A DNA stretch of 61,656 nt from Hydrogenophilaceae bacterium (GCA_013389015.1 JACAEE010000124.1:1-61656); one strand, 5' to 3'; shown: positions 41,445 through 50,845, counted from the stretch's first letter. Made by a program: numbers and translations. Notes: generated by a model from the sequence alone, not told the origin.

Positions 41445-41918
41445 ATGGCAAGAATTGAAGCGCGGCTTAAGGAATTGGGCATCGTCCTGCCTACGCCGCC
41501 GGCGCCGGTGGCGTCTTACGTGCCGTTCACGATCGCCGCGGCCGGCGACGGTCGCCTTGTCCATGTCTCCGGCCAGGTCTCGGTGGACGCGTCCGGCGGG
41601 GTGAAGGGCAAGCTCGGCGCGCCGCTGACGCTTGAACAGGGCCAGACTGCTGCGCGGCTGTGCGGCCTCAATCTGCTGGCGCAGCTGCAAGCCGCTTGCG
41701 GCGGCGATCTTGATCGCCTGACGCGCGTTCTGAAGCTCACCGGTTTCGTCAATGCGGCGCCCGATTTCGATCCGATTCCGGCGGTGATGAACGGCTGTTC
41801 CGACCTCATGGTCGAGGTGTTCGGCGATGCCGGCCGCCACGCGCGCTCAGCCGTGGGCGTGGCCAATCTGCCGCTCGGCTTCGCCGTTGAAGTGGATGGA
41901 GTGTTCCAGATCCGATGA
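41445..41918 (+). CDS. RidA family protein
   Basis: RidA-type proteins remove reactive enamines/imines. The 157-residue protein has the RidA/YjgF fold: VHVSGQVSVDASGG, the AARLCGLNLLAQLQAACGGDLDRLTRVLKLTGFV helix, and DAGRHARSAVGVANLPLGFAVEVDGVF with the conserved Arg near residue 130. Longer than core RidA by about 30 residues at the N-terminus. GGGGAGGAAGG precedes the ATG at 41445. It overlaps the next gene by 4 bp (ATGA). Confidence 0.9.
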   Translation: MARIEARLKELGIVLPTPPAPVASYVPFTIAAAGDGRLVHVSGQVSVDASGGVKGKLGAPLTLEQGQTAARLCGLNLLAQLQAACGGDLDRLTRVLKLTGFVNAAPDFDPIPAVMNGCSDLMVEVFGDAGRHARSAVGVANLPLGFAVEVDGVFQIR

Positions 41919-42688
41919 GAACGCCGCGGGCGCCCTGGCTGCTTGACTACGCCTACGCCCATCGCGGCCTCTGGCGCCAAGGCGCCGCGCCTGAAAACAG
42001 TCTGCCGGCGTTCGCCGCCGCCCGCATGGCGGGCCTCGGCGTCGAGCTCGATGTGCGCATCTCCGCCGACGGCGAGGCGATGGTGTTCCACGATTCCACG
42101 CTCGAGCGCATGACCAAGGCCAAGGGCTACACCAACTCGCGCACCGCCGCGGAGCTGTCGCGCCTGCGCCTGCTCGGCCACGAGGCGACGATCCCGACTT
42201 TGGCTGAAGCGCTTGACGTCCTTGAAGACACGCCCACGCTTGTGGAGCTAAAGGTCAATCACGGCTCGGAAGGGCCGCTTGAACGGCGCGTCGTCCATGT
42301 GCTCGCGCATCATCCAGGGCCGGTCGCGGTGATGAGCTTCAACCCTGCAACGCTCTCCGAGATCGCGGGCCTGGCGCCTGATCTTCCGCGCGGGCTGTTG
42401 TGCGAAGGCTGGCGACGCGGCCACGCGCCGCTCTTCCCCTGGACGCGCCGCGCACTTGTACGCGCGTTCACCGAAACCCCTCATCCGCCGCCGGACTTCA
42501 TCGCCTGCGAAGTGAGCGCGTTGGCCACGTTCGGGCGCCCCGCCGCCGAAACCCTGCGCGCGCCGCTGATCGCCTGGACGGTGCGCACCCGCGCCCAGAT
42601 CGACCGCGCCGAGCGCCACGCGCACGCCATGATCTTCGAGAACCTCGATCCGGGCCTCGTGCGCCCTGCCCGGACGGAGCTGGTCTGA
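41915..42688 (+). CDS. Glycerophosphodiester phosphodiesterase family protein
   Basis: The 257-residue protein has the GDPD motifs: AHRGLWRQGAAPENSLPAFAAA, ELDVRISADGEAMVFHDSTLERM with the metal and catalytic residues, and a late ELKVNHGSE. No signal peptide, so cytosolic. The overlap with ridA and the 1-bp gap to the following gene suggest an operon. Substrate is glycerophosphodiesters or a related phosphodiester. Confidence 0.92.
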   Translation: MRTPRAPWLLDYAYAHRGLWRQGAAPENSLPAFAAARMAGLGVELDVRISADGEAMVFHDSTLERMTKAKGYTNSRTAAELSRLRLLGHEATIPTLAEALDVLEDTPTLVELKVNHGSEGPLERRVVHVLAHHPGPVAVMSFNPATLSEIAGLAPDLPRGLLCEGWRRGHAPLFPWTRRALVRAFTETPHPPPDFIACEVSALATFGRPAAETLRAPLIAWTVRTRAQIDRAERHAHAMIFENLDPGLVRPARTELV

Positions 42689-42689
42689 C

Positions 42690-43856
42690 GTGGACGGCGC
42701 TGGCGGCGACATCCGCATCGAGGCCGCGCCCGGCCTCGCCGCGATCGACGAAGCCCAATGGGACGCGCTCGCCAATCCTCCCGGCGCGCCGTTCGATCCG
42801 TTCATTTCCTGGGCCTTCCTCGAGGCCGCGGAAAGCGCCGGCTGCGCCACACGCCTGAAAGGCTGGACGCCGCTGCATCTCATCGCCCGCGACCGTGCAG
42901 GCGCCATGCGCGGCGCGATGCCGCTCTACCTGAAGAGCCATTCCTACGGCGAATACGTCTTCGATCACGCCTGGGCCGATGCGCTGCACCGCGCCGGCGG
43001 GTCGTACTACCCGAAGCTACAGTGCGCGTCGCCCTTCACGCCCGTTCCAGGCCGGCGCCTGCTCGCGCCAGAGCGCGGCGTGCGCAGCGCGCTCGTGGCC
43101 GGGTCCGTCGAGCTGATGCGCCAAACGAATGCTTCCTCCGTACACGTCACGTTCGCGGAGAAGAGCTGCGCCGGCGAACTCGCCGATGCGGGCTTCCTCT
43201 CCCGCACCGGCGTGCAATTCCACTGGTTCAATCAGGGCTACCGCGACTTCCAGGACTTTCTCGATTCGCTGAGCTCGCAGAAGCGCAAGAACCTGCGCAA
43301 GGAGCGCGCAAGCGCCCACGCCGCCTGCGAGGTCGTGACGCTCACGGGCCACGAGATCGCTGAGCACGACTGGGATTTCTTCTTCGCCTGCTACATGGAC
43401 ACGGGCTCGCGCAAGTGGGGCAGCCCCTACCTCAACCGCGCCTTCTTCTCGCTGATCGGCGAGCGGCTGCGCGAGCGCATCGTCTTGTTCGTCGCGCGCG
43501 CGGGCGGCCGGCCCGTCGCCGCCGCGCTCAACCTGGTCGGAGACGAGGCCATCTATGGCCGCTATTGGGGGCGCCTCGAAGACATCCCGTTTCTGCATTT
43601 CGAACTCTGTTATTACCAGGCGATCGACTATGCGATTGCGCACGGCCTGAAGCGCGTGGAGGCGGGCGCGCAGGGGGAGCACAAGCTCGCGCGCGGCTAT
43701 GCGCCGGTCCCCACTTATTCCGCCCACTGGATTGCGCACCCGGGCCTACGTCACGCCGTCGCGCGTTATCTCGAAAGCGAGACGCCCGCGGTCGCCGAGG
43801 AAATCGAAATCCTCTCCGACCACACGCCGTTCAAGAAGCCGCCGCCGATCGGCTGA
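42690..43856 (+). CDS. GNAT/FemAB-like protein (COG3146/DUF482)
   Basis: The 388-residue protein has an N-terminal GNAT-like part and the family motifs of COG3146: SWAFLEAAESAGCA..., SQKRKNLRKERAS near residue 195-210, and YLNRAFFSLIGERL with a C-terminal LKRVEAGAQGEHKLARGY. Some members are linked to peptidoglycan or lipid acylation, but the function is not established. The GTG start lies 1 bp after the GDPD stop, hence co-translation. Confidence 0.85.
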   Translation: MDGAGGDIRIEAAPGLAAIDEAQWDALANPPGAPFDPFISWAFLEAAESAGCATRLKGWTPLHLIARDRAGAMRGAMPLYLKSHSYGEYVFDHAWADALHRAGGSYYPKLQCASPFTPVPGRRLLAPERGVRSALVAGSVELMRQTNASSVHVTFAEKSCAGELADAGFLSRTGVQFHWFNQGYRDFQDFLDSLSSQKRKNLRKERASAHAACEVVTLTGHEIAEHDWDFFFACYMDTGSRKWGSPYLNRAFFSLIGERLRERIVLFVARAGGRPVAAALNLVGDEAIYGRYWGRLEDIPFLHFELCYYQAIDYAIAHGLKRVEAGAQGEHKLARGYAPVPTYSAHWIAHPGLRHAVARYLESETPAVAEEIEILSDHTPFKKPPPIG

Positions 43857-43861
43857 CCGGC

Positions 43862-44446
43862 TCAACCCTTCTCCCAAGCAAGCGCGAGCAGGCGCTTCAC
43901 CTCGCCGTCCACATCTTTGGGCGTCATGAGCGCGAGCAACGCGCTGTGCCGCTCCGCCCACGGACGTTTCTTCATCGGCGAAAGCCGCGCGCTTTCGCTG
44001 ACCGGCAGCGGCAGGCCGAGTTCCGCGCCGCCGTCCTTGGTCGGCAGGATCGCGGCGAACTGCACCTTGCGCGAGAAGCTCACGAACGTCTTGCGCGGCC
44101 CGATCACCGCCTCGGGCCATGCCTTGCGCACAAGCTTGGCCACGGCCTCGTAGATCGCGCGCGCGTTCTCGTCAGTGAAGAGCTGGTCGAGCAGCGCGTC
44201 GGGCTCGTCCCACCCGGGACCGTCCGGGAACGCCTCGGCGAGGATCTGCGCGGCGCGGTTGACGCCCAGCCCGTACTTCTCCTTGAGCCATTGGACGCGC
44301 TTCTTCGGCGTCGTTTCCGGACAGGTCTTGGCGATCTTGACCCATTGCGCCAGCGTCTTTCCGGTGTCCCTCTCGAGCCCTGCGGCCACGGAGGCGAACC
44401 ATTTTTGCTGCCGCTCGGTCAGCGTCGCATCGGTCTTGCGCGCCAT
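43862..44446 (-). CDS. DUF4287/DUF5655-type protein
   Basis: The 194-residue protein starts with LTERQQKWFASVAAGLERDTGKTLAQWV and then KKRVQWLKEKYGLGVNRAAQIL, the helix-turn-helix-like N-terminal DUF4287 half; the C-terminal half with KTFVSFSRKVQFAAILPTKDG fits DUF5655. Function unknown. Cytosolic, basic. Convergent to the GNAT gene and divergent from the HIT gene. Confidence 0.7.
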   Translation of the reverse strand: MARKTDATLTERQQKWFASVAAGLERDTGKTLAQWVKIAKTCPETTPKKRVQWLKEKYGLGVNRAAQILAEAFPDGPGWDEPDALLDQLFTDENARAIYEAVAKLVRKAWPEAVIGPRKTFVSFSRKVQFAAILPTKDGGAELGLPLPVSESARLSPMKKRPWAERHSALLALMTPKDVDGEVKRLLALAWEKG

Positions 44447-44485
44447 CTCTGTCTCCCTCGGCCGCTTTCTCTGCTAAAACATTTC

Positions 44486-44517
44486 GGCCCCAACGCTAAG
44501 AGGCCCCAACGCTAAGA
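44486..44517 (+). repeat. Perfect 16-bp tandem duplication before HIT gene
   Basis: The unit GGCCCCAACGCTAAGA occurs twice, 44486-44501 and 44502-44517, directly ahead of the AGAGAGGATCGC Shine-Dalgarno region of the HIT gene. It lengthens the leader by 16 bp. Confidence 0.7.
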
Positions 44518-44526
44518 GAGGATCGC

Positions 44527-44961
44527 ATGAGCCTGCACGGCGCCTATGACGATGAGAACATCTTCGCCAGGATTTTGCGCGGCGAAGCGCCCTGCGCCAA
44601 GGTGTTCGAGGACGATGTCGCGCTGGCGATGATGGACCTCTTCCCGCAATCGCGCGGCCACACGCTGGTGCTGCCCAAGGGTGTTCGCGCGCGCAATCTC
44701 CTGGAGCTGCCGCCCGAAGCGGTCGGGCCGTTGGCGCAGCGTGTGCAGCGCTTGGCCGTCGCCGTGGAGAAGGCGCTGAAGCCTGACGGGATCGTCGTCA
44801 TGCAGTTCAACGGCGCGCCCGCCGGCCAGTCCGTCTTCCACCTGCACTTTCACGTCATCCCGCGCTGGCAAGGCAAGCCGATGCTCGGCCACGGCCAAGC
44901 CAAGATGGCTGACAAGGACGACCTCGCCGCGCTCGCGGCACAGATCGCCGCGGCGATGTGA
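44527..44961 (+). CDS. HIT family protein
   Basis: HIT proteins hydrolyse or transfer nucleotides. The 144-residue protein has the FHLHFHVIPRW motif carrying the H-x-H-x-H, a helix with FPQSRGHTLVLPKGVRARNL, and the NGAPAGQS turn. This is a full-length protein. The Shine-Dalgarno is AGAGAGGATCGC. Substrate not known. Confidence 0.92.
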   Translation: MSLHGAYDDENIFARILRGEAPCAKVFEDDVALAMMDLFPQSRGHTLVLPKGVRARNLLELPPEAVGPLAQRVQRLAVAVEKALKPDGIVVMQFNGAPAGQSVFHLHFHVIPRWQGKPMLGHGQAKMADKDDLAALAAQIAAAM

Positions 44962-44970
44962 TAGGTGAAA

Positions 44971-45000
44971 CAGGGACTGGGGATCATCCTATTCCCTATG
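44971..45000. repeat. TCCCTA-type short repeat, copy between HIT and dehydrogenase genes
   Basis: AGGGACTGGGGATC followed by TATTCCCTATG, similar to the tracts near 34622 and 61048. The region 44962-45003 between convergent genes has nothing else that I can identify. Confidence 0.5.
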
Positions 45001-45003
45001 CCC

Positions 45004-46494
45004 TCACTCGATCTCTTCCAGCCGGAACACCTCGCCGTCGAAATCGGTCACGTAAAGATTGCCGATCGCGTCTTCCCCGAAGCTTGAGATCTGATTGAGC
45101 GTCGCTCCGCTCGGCGCCCAGCTCTGCGTGCGCTCGGTGAATTGCGTGTTGGCGATCGTCGTCCCTTGCGCGACGGCGCTGACCGGGAACGAAAACACGC
45201 GCTGGGTGATGAAGTCGCCGAAGATGTATTCGCCGCGCAAGCTCGCAATCGGCCCGCGATAGACCACCCCGCCCGTCACCGAGCGCCCAGCGGGCGCGCC
45301 GGTCGTGGATGTATGCGGATATTCCGCGATCGGCGGCGTCAGGCCCGCCGTGGCGCCGCCGGCGAAGATCTGTGTGCCTTCAAGGATGTTCCAGCCATAA
45401 TTCCTTCCCCCGTCGCCCGGCCGCACGAGATCGATCTCCTCGATCGCGCCTTGTCCGACATCGCCGATATAGAGATTGCCGTTGGCGCGGTCGAAGCTGG
45501 CGCGGAACGGGTTGCGCAGGCCGTAGACCCACGCTTCCGGCGCGCCGCCGCTGGTCGCGAACGGATTGGAGGGCGGAATCGCATAGTCGCGGTCTGGATC
45601 GCCCGGAAAGGCGTCCGTACGCGGGTCGATGCGCAGGATCTTCCCGAACAGCGTGTTCGGATTCTGTCCGTTCCCGTCGGGATCGCCCGACCCGCCGCCG
45701 TCGCCGATCGCGATATGGAGGAGCTGGTTGGCGTCAAACCCGATCCAGCCGCCGAGATGGTTGGTGCGCGGATGCTGAAGCGCGAAGACGACGTCGCCGG
45801 CGCTTGAGCCGACTTGATAGCGGCGCACCTGGATGACGCCGCTCGGCGTCACCAGGAACACGTAATAGCGCCCGCTGGTCGCAAAATCCGGCGCCGCGGC
45901 GAAACCCAACAGCCCGCGCTCGCCGTCCGTGGCGATCTCGGTCGACACGTTGAGGATCGGCGTCGCCTCCACAGCGCTCGTCGCCGGCGTGAACACGCGC
46001 ACCAGCCCGCCGCGCTCGACCACGAACATCCGCCCCGAGCCGTCGCCGCGATCGGCGACGAACAGCGGCTGCGACAGCCCTTGCGCGCGCCGCCGCCACG
46101 CGATGGCGCCGCTGACGTTCGTGACTGTGATCGCGACATTGAGCGCGACCGACGCCTGCCCGTCCGAGGCCGCGATCGTGACGAGGTAGATATTGTCCCC
46201 GTTGGCGTCGCTCGGCGCCTCGAAATCCGGCGGACTGGCGAAGCTCAGCGCCCCGCTCGTCGCGTTGATGGAGAACCGCCCCGCGTCCGCCCCGCCGGAG
46301 ATGGAGAATGTGATCGTGTCTCCGTCGGCGTCGGTCGCGGTCGCCGTGTAGACCGCGCCGGCGCTGTTCTCGGGAACGCTCGCGGCGTTCGCCGAGGTGA
46401 AGCTCGGCGCGCTGTTGCCGCCGCCGCCTCCGCCTCCGCCGCCGCTGCAGGCCGCCAACGCCAGCGCCGCAAGCGCCGCCAATCCCTGCCGCAT
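45004..46494 (-). CDS. Lipoprotein with cadherin-like and soluble-glucose-dehydrogenase-like domains
   Basis: The 496-residue protein has a lipoprotein signal (LAAC at Cys16), a run of nine Gly, a cadherin-like domain (FTSANAASVPENSAGAVYT, near residues 30-120), then a six-bladed propeller of the PQQ/glucose-sorbosone dehydrogenase family (NHLGGWIGFDANQLLHIAIGDGG, DPDGNGQNPNTLFGKILRID, VYGLRNPFRASFD, GRNYGWNILEG). Catalytic His in NHLGG is present. PQQ binding is expected from the family. Extracytoplasmic. ATG at 46494 has GGAGCAGCC before it. Confidence 0.88.
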   Translation of the reverse strand: MRQGLAALAALALAACSGGGGGGGGGNSAPSFTSANAASVPENSAGAVYTATATDADGDTITFSISGGADAGRFSINATSGALSFASPPDFEAPSDANGDNIYLVTIAASDGQASVALNVAITVTNVSGAIAWRRRAQGLSQPLFVADRGDGSGRMFVVERGGLVRVFTPATSAVEATPILNVSTEIATDGERGLLGFAAAPDFATSGRYYVFLVTPSGVIQVRRYQVGSSAGDVVFALQHPRTNHLGGWIGFDANQLLHIAIGDGGGSGDPDGNGQNPNTLFGKILRIDPRTDAFPGDPDRDYAIPPSNPFATSGGAPEAWVYGLRNPFRASFDRANGNLYIGDVGQGAIEEIDLVRPGDGGRNYGWNILEGTQIFAGGATAGLTPPIAEYPHTSTTGAPAGRSVTGGVVYRGPIASLRGEYIFGDFITQRVFSFPVSAVAQGTTIANTQFTERTQSWAPSGATLNQISSFGEDAIGNLYVTDFDGEVFRLEEIE

Positions 46495-46600
46495 GGGCTG
46501 CTCCTTCGGAACCCCGCCTCTTCCGATTCCGATGCTAGTCGGGAATGGACGGCCCGCAAAAGCGCGCGTGCGCAGCGCGATCACATTCGTGTGCGCGCCG

Positions 46601-47317
46601 TCAGGGGCCGGCGCCGCGCGGATTGCGCACGACGAAGCCGTATCCGCCCGTCGCCGGCGTCGGCGTGAACGCCACATCCGCCAGGACGCGCTGCCCGCAC
46701 ATGCGCAGGGTCCATTCCTCGTCCCAGGGACTCGTCCAATCGTCAGTGCGGGGCGGGGCGCGCGTGATCCGCGTATCGACCACCAGGAAATCCTCCCCTT
46801 GCCCGGCCGGGCACGTCGTGACCGCCCCCGCCGCGCCCGCGAGCGGCATCAACATCGAGCGCACTACGCCGTGCGACACGCGCGAAGCCCCGGGAACGGA
46901 GGGCGCGACCACGGGCTGATCCGTTCCCGGCTGTCGCGCGGCGATCAGGTTGCGCATGCTGATCCTCCCGCAGCCGCTGGCTTCGATGCTCTCGCGCCAG
47001 ACCAGCGCGGCGGCCTCCGGCCCAATGCCGAGCGCCATCGGATCCATCGGATCGACCATGCGCAGATAGGGATCAAAACGCACCGGCCGCAGCGAGACGG
47101 CCTCGCATGGTCCATAGGATGTCGTGAAATCCTGCACCGCCGCCGCGCGCACCGCCGCGACATAGGCGCTCTGCGCCATGCCGCCGAGCAGTTCGGCCGG
47201 CCGCGCCGGCAATGTGAAGGCGGCCGCCGGCGCCGCCGGCTGGGCATTCGCCTTCTCCTGCGTTGGCCCGCACGCGCCCAAGGCGCATGCGATCAGGAGC
47301 GCAATGATCCCCCTCAT
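46601..47317 (-). CDS. Putative lipoprotein of unknown function
   Basis: The 238-residue product has a lipoprotein signal with LGACG near residue 16, and several Cys downstream (YGPCEAV, ASGCGRIS, TTCPAGQ, RMCGQ), so a disulfide-bonded periplasmic domain is likely. I do not recognise a family. It lies upstream of the dehydrogenase-like gene on the same strand with a 106-bp gap; co-transcription is possible. A terminator for clpA lies 50 bp before its start. Confidence 0.65.
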   Translation of the reverse strand: MRGIIALLIACALGACGPTQEKANAQPAAPAAAFTLPARPAELLGGMAQSAYVAAVRAAAVQDFTTSYGPCEAVSLRPVRFDPYLRMVDPMDPMALGIGPEAAALVWRESIEASGCGRISMRNLIAARQPGTDQPVVAPSVPGASRVSHGVVRSMLMPLAGAAGAVTTCPAGQGEDFLVVDTRITRAPPRTDDWTSPWDEEWTLRMCGQRVLADVAFTPTPATGGYGFVVRNPRGAGP

Positions 47318-47366
47318 GAAATCCCCCTTCGTCCCCGCCTGTCGTAGACAGGCGCTTGCGAAAAGA

Positions 47367-47396
47367 AAACGGCGCTCCCTGAAAGGAGCGCCGTTT
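47367..47396 (-). terminator. Strong intrinsic terminator after clpA
   Basis: A perfect 12-bp stem AAACGGCGCTCC / GGAGCGCCGTTT with a 6-base loop (CTGAAA) is followed on the minus strand by TTTTCTTTT. It ends 20 bp after the clpA stop. The strong stem could also act in the other direction. Confidence 0.92.
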
Positions 47397-47416
47397 CGCT
47401 GCTGCTGGGCGAACCG

Positions 47417-49738
47417 CTACGCCGTCGCGGGCCGCTTGGCGGGCGGGGGCGCGGCCGGCGGCTGTTCCGGGAAGTACTGGAACGCGAGCTTGTCGGCGTC
47501 GGCCTGGTCGATGTCGATCTTCACCAGGCCGCCATGCTTCAGCTTGCCGAACAGAAGCTCGTCCGCCATCGGCTTCTTCACCTGCTCCTGGATGATCCGC
47601 GCCAGCGGCCGCGCCCCGAAGCTCTCGTCATAGCCGCGCGTCGCGATCCAATCGGCGGCGCGATCGGTGATCTCGATCGTGACATTGCGCTCTGACAGCT
47701 GCGCCTCGAGCTGGATGATGAACTTCTGCACGACGTTGCGCACGATCTCCGGCGGCAAGCCGTTGAAGTGGATCGTGGCGTCAAGCCGATTGCGGAACTC
47801 CGGCGTGAACAGGCGTCTGATGGCTTCTTCGTTCTCGTGATCCTTCTTGCCCGCGCCGAAGCCGATTCCCTGCTTGGCCGCGTCCGCGGCGCCCGCATTC
47901 GTCGTCATGATGAGGATCACGTTGCGGAAGTCGACCTTCTTGCCGTTCGCGTCGGTCAAGACGCCGTGGTCCATCACTTGCAACAGGATGTTGAACAGGT
48001 CCGGATGCGCCTTCTCGATCTCGTCGAGCAGCAGCACGCAATGCGAATGCTGGTCGACGCCGTCGGTCAAGAGCCCGCCCTGATCATAGCCGACATAGCC
48101 GGGAGGCGCGCCGATCAGGCGCGAAACGGTGTGCCGCTCCATGTATTCGCTCATGTCGAACCGCAGGAGCTCGATGCCCATGACATTGGCGAGCGAGCGG
48201 GCGACTTCCGTCTTGCCCACGCCGGTGGGGCCGGCGAACAGATAGCATCCGATCGGCTTGTGCGGCTCGCGCAGGCCCGCGCGCGCCATCTTGATGGCGG
48301 CGGCGAGGTCCTCGATCGGCTTGTCCTGCCCGAACACCACCCGCTTGAGGTCCGCCTCGAGGCTCGAGAGCATCTCGGCGTCGTTCTTCGATACGGATTT
48401 GGGGGGAATGCGCGCCATCCGCGCCACCACCGCCTCGACGTCCTCGACGCCGATCACTTCCTTCCGCTCCTCGGGCTTCAGCAGCATCATCGAGGCGCCG
48501 GTCTCGTCGATCACATCAATCGCCTTGTCCGGCAGCTTGCGGTCGCCGATGTGGCGCGCGGAGAGCTCCACCGCCGCCTTGACGGCCTCATCGGTGAACT
48601 TCACCTTGTGATAGTCTTCGAAATACGGCTTGAGCCCGTTCAGGATCTTGATCGAGTCCGGGATCGTCGGCTCGTTCACGTCGATCTTCTGGAACCGGCG
48701 CGCCAGCGCGCGGTCCTTCTCGAAATGCTGGCGGTATTCCTTATAGGTGGTCGAGCCCATGCAGCGGATCTGGCCGCTCTGCAGCGCCGGCTTCAGCAGG
48801 TTCGACGCGTCCATCGCTCCGCCGCTCGTCGCGCCGGCGCCGATGACGGTGTGGATCTCGTCGATGAAGAGGATGGAATTGGGATGGTTGTCCAATTCCT
48901 TCATCACGCTCTTCAGGCGCTCTTCGAAATCGCCGCGATAGCGCGTGCCGGCCAGAAGCGCGCCCATGTCGAGCGAGAAGATCGTAGCCTCGGCCAGAAC
49001 TTCGGGCACCTGCTTCTCGACGATCTTGCGCGCCAGCCCTTCCGCGATCGCGGTCTTGCCCACGCCCGGATCGCCGACCAGGAGAGGGTTGTTCTTCTGG
49101 CGCCGGCACAGGATCTGGATTGAGCGCAGCACCTCCGCCTCGCGCCCGATCAGCGGGTCGATCTTGCCGTCTTTGGCTTTCTTGTTGAGGTTCACGCAAT
49201 AGGCGGCGAGCGCCTCCGAGCCTTGCTTGACGACGCGCTCGCCGTCCTCGCCTTCGCTGGCGCCGCGCGCCGGCCGCGAGGCCGAAGCGCCGGGCCGCTT
49301 GGCGAGCCCGTGGGAGATGTAGTTGACGGCGTCATAACGGGTCATGTCCTGCTCTTGCAGGAAATAGGCGGCGTGGCTTTCCCGTTCCGAGAAGATCGCG
49401 ACGAGGACGTTGGCGCCCGTCACTTCGCGCTGGCCGCTCGAATCGACATGCAGCATTGCGCGCTGCAGCACGCGCTGGAAGCCCGCCGTCGGCCGCGCCT
49501 CTTCCTGGTCGCCATGCTCGACGACCAGATTCTCCAGCTCGTCGTCGAGATAGTTCTCGAGATTGATCCGCAGCTTATCGAGATCGACCTTGCAGGCCGT
49601 CATCACCTGCGCAGCGTCGTCGTCGTCGATCAGCGAGAGCAGCAGGTGCTCCAGCGTCACATATTCGTGCCGGTGCTCGTTCGCGAGCGAGAGCGCCCGC
49701 CGGAGGGTCTGTTCGAGCGTGCGCGAGAAGGTCGCCAT
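47417..49738 (-). CDS. clpA: ATP-dependent Clp protease ATP-binding subunit ClpA
   Basis: ClpA unfolds substrates for ClpP. The 773-residue protein has two N-terminal Clp repeats (RTLEQTLRRALSLANEHRHEYVTLEHLLLSL), D1 with GDPGVGKTAIAEGLA, D2 with GPTGVGKTEVARSL, and a C-terminal IGFGAG loop (ClpP-binding) near residue 620. Start ATG at 49738 chosen; an upstream extension overlaps clpS. clpS lies 1 bp upstream, so they are co-translated. Confidence 0.96.
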   Translation of the reverse strand: MATFSRTLEQTLRRALSLANEHRHEYVTLEHLLLSLIDDDDAAQVMTACKVDLDKLRINLENYLDDELENLVVEHGDQEEARPTAGFQRVLQRAMLHVDSSGQREVTGANVLVAIFSERESHAAYFLQEQDMTRYDAVNYISHGLAKRPGASASRPARGASEGEDGERVVKQGSEALAAYCVNLNKKAKDGKIDPLIGREAEVLRSIQILCRRQKNNPLLVGDPGVGKTAIAEGLARKIVEKQVPEVLAEATIFSLDMGALLAGTRYRGDFEERLKSVMKELDNHPNSILFIDEIHTVIGAGATSGGAMDASNLLKPALQSGQIRCMGSTTYKEYRQHFEKDRALARRFQKIDVNEPTIPDSIKILNGLKPYFEDYHKVKFTDEAVKAAVELSARHIGDRKLPDKAIDVIDETGASMMLLKPEERKEVIGVEDVEAVVARMARIPPKSVSKNDAEMLSSLEADLKRVVFGQDKPIEDLAAAIKMARAGLREPHKPIGCYLFAGPTGVGKTEVARSLANVMGIELLRFDMSEYMERHTVSRLIGAPPGYVGYDQGGLLTDGVDQHSHCVLLLDEIEKAHPDLFNILLQVMDHGVLTDANGKKVDFRNVILIMTTNAGAADAAKQGIGFGAGKKDHENEEAIRRLFTPEFRNRLDATIHFNGLPPEIVRNVVQKFIIQLEAQLSERNVTIEITDRAADWIATRGYDESFGARPLARIIQEQVKKPMADELLFGKLKHGGLVKIDIDQADADKLAFQYFPEQPPAAPPPAKRPATA

Positions 49739-49739
49739 T

Positions 49740-50093
49740 TCAGTCCTTTTCCATCGTGCATTGCAGCGGGTGTTCGGCCCGCCGCGCGAGATCCAGAACT
49801 TGCGCCACCTTCGTCTCCGCGACTTCGTAGGTGTAGACGCCGCACAGCCCCACGCCGTTCTGGTGGACATGAAGCATGATCCGCGTGGCCTCCTCACGGC
49901 TCTTGTTGAAGCACCGCTCCAAGACATAAACGACGAACTCCATCGGGGTGTAATCGTCGTTCAGCAGCAGGACCCGGTAGAGCGCCGGTTTCTTGGTCCG
50001 CGTGCGCGTTTTGGTGGCGATCCCGGTTTCCCGCCCGGACCGGCCTCCCTCGCCGTCGGCGTCGTCATTGTCGTCGAAGGGCTCGTCAGCCAT
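49740..50093 (-). CDS. clpS: ATP-dependent Clp protease adaptor ClpS
   Basis: ClpS recognises N-end-rule substrates and delivers them to ClpAP. The 117-residue protein has an acidic, disordered N-terminus and the folded core [20 protein letters not shown] with the Asn-Asp/Met pocket and [22 protein letters not shown] with the key His. ATG at 50093 chosen; an in-frame TTG at 50105 also exists. The gene is divergent from nothing; upstream 50094-50249 is a promoter spacer. Confidence 0.95.
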   Translation of the reverse strand: MADEPFDDNDDADGEGGRSGRETGIATKTRTRTKKPALYRVLLLNDDYTPMEFVVYVLERCFNKSREEATRIMLHVHQNGVGLCGVYTYEVAETKVAQVLDLARRAEHPLQCTMEKD

Positions 50094-50249
50094 CGAACTG
50101 GTCAACCATCCTCACACGCATCCGCGGGACGCCGACGTCGCGAACGCGCGCCCCGCCTGATCGATAATCTATGGATTGGGTGTGTTAATGGAAGACCTTG
50201 ACTTCGGGTTCGCTGCGCCGCTGCTGCGCAAGCGGCCGGCGACGGCGCC

Positions 50250-50714
50250 TCACAGCCGGGGAAACAGCATCCGTCGCATCACCCTGAACATCGCCACGCC
50301 CAGCGCGATGAGCGGCGTGAGGACCACCGCCGAGGAGGCGAAGCCGAACAGAAAGCTGGACGTAGCCCCCTCCGCCTCGTCCCCGCCGGAAAGCCCGATC
50401 AGCGCCGAGATCGCCGCCGAGGCGCCAAGCAAAGCAAGGAATTCCTTGCTGAAATAGGCTGCGCTCTCCTTGCCGACGAACCGCCCGGAAAGGTGCAGCA
50501 GCGTCCGCGACAGCGCCGAGAAGGCGAATGCGAAGAGGGTCGAATAGAGCAGCGCATTGGTGCGCCCGACGAATCCGAAGCCCTCGCCGCGCTGCCCTTC
50601 GGGCGACACATAGACGATCCCGCCGATGGCGAGGCCGATCAGAGCGCTGAACGCCCAGAATTTCCACGTCCGGCTGAATCGCGGCCGGGATGGCGAGACG
50701 ATGCTCGGCTCCAT
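50250..50714 (-). CDS. Small multipass membrane protein of unknown function
   Basis: The 154-residue product has about four hydrophobic helices (residues about 18-36, 55-75, 90-110, 120-142) and a basic C-terminus (RRMLF). I do not recognise a family. The start ATG is at 50714. It precedes clpS-clpA on the same strand with a 156-bp gap. Confidence 0.62.
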   Translation of the reverse strand: MEPSIVSPSRPRFSRTWKFWAFSALIGLAIGGIVYVSPEGQRGEGFGFVGRTNALLYSTLFAFAFSALSRTLLHLSGRFVGKESAAYFSKEFLALLGASAAISALIGLSGGDEAEGATSSFLFGFASSAVVLTPLIALGVAMFRVMRRMLFPRL

Positions 50715-50794
50715 GGCGGAATGCTACCAGGGGGAGGATTAACGACATAGCCTCGCGCGCGGAGGCCCGCGTGGGGCAGGACCTGGGCGGCAGA

Positions 50795-50822
50795 AAGGCC
50801 CGGCCGTCTCCGGCGGGGCCTT
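50795..50822 (-). terminator. Terminator downstream of the phasin gene
   Basis: On the minus strand an AAGGCCC / GGGCCTT stem with an inner GCCG-GAGA-CGGC, one bulge each side, is followed by TTCTG. Position, 23 bp after the phasin stop, fits a terminator. Confidence 0.65.
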
Positions 50823-50845
50823 CGATTTCGCCGAGGGGCGGCGCC

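Noticed and set aside
39684-41840. 718-residue minus-strand frame opposite dinB and ridA
   Set aside because: It is antisense to two clear genes and has the composition of a shadow frame.
47768-49123. 451-residue plus-strand frame opposite clpA
   Set aside because: A shadow of clpA; no ribosome site or domain.
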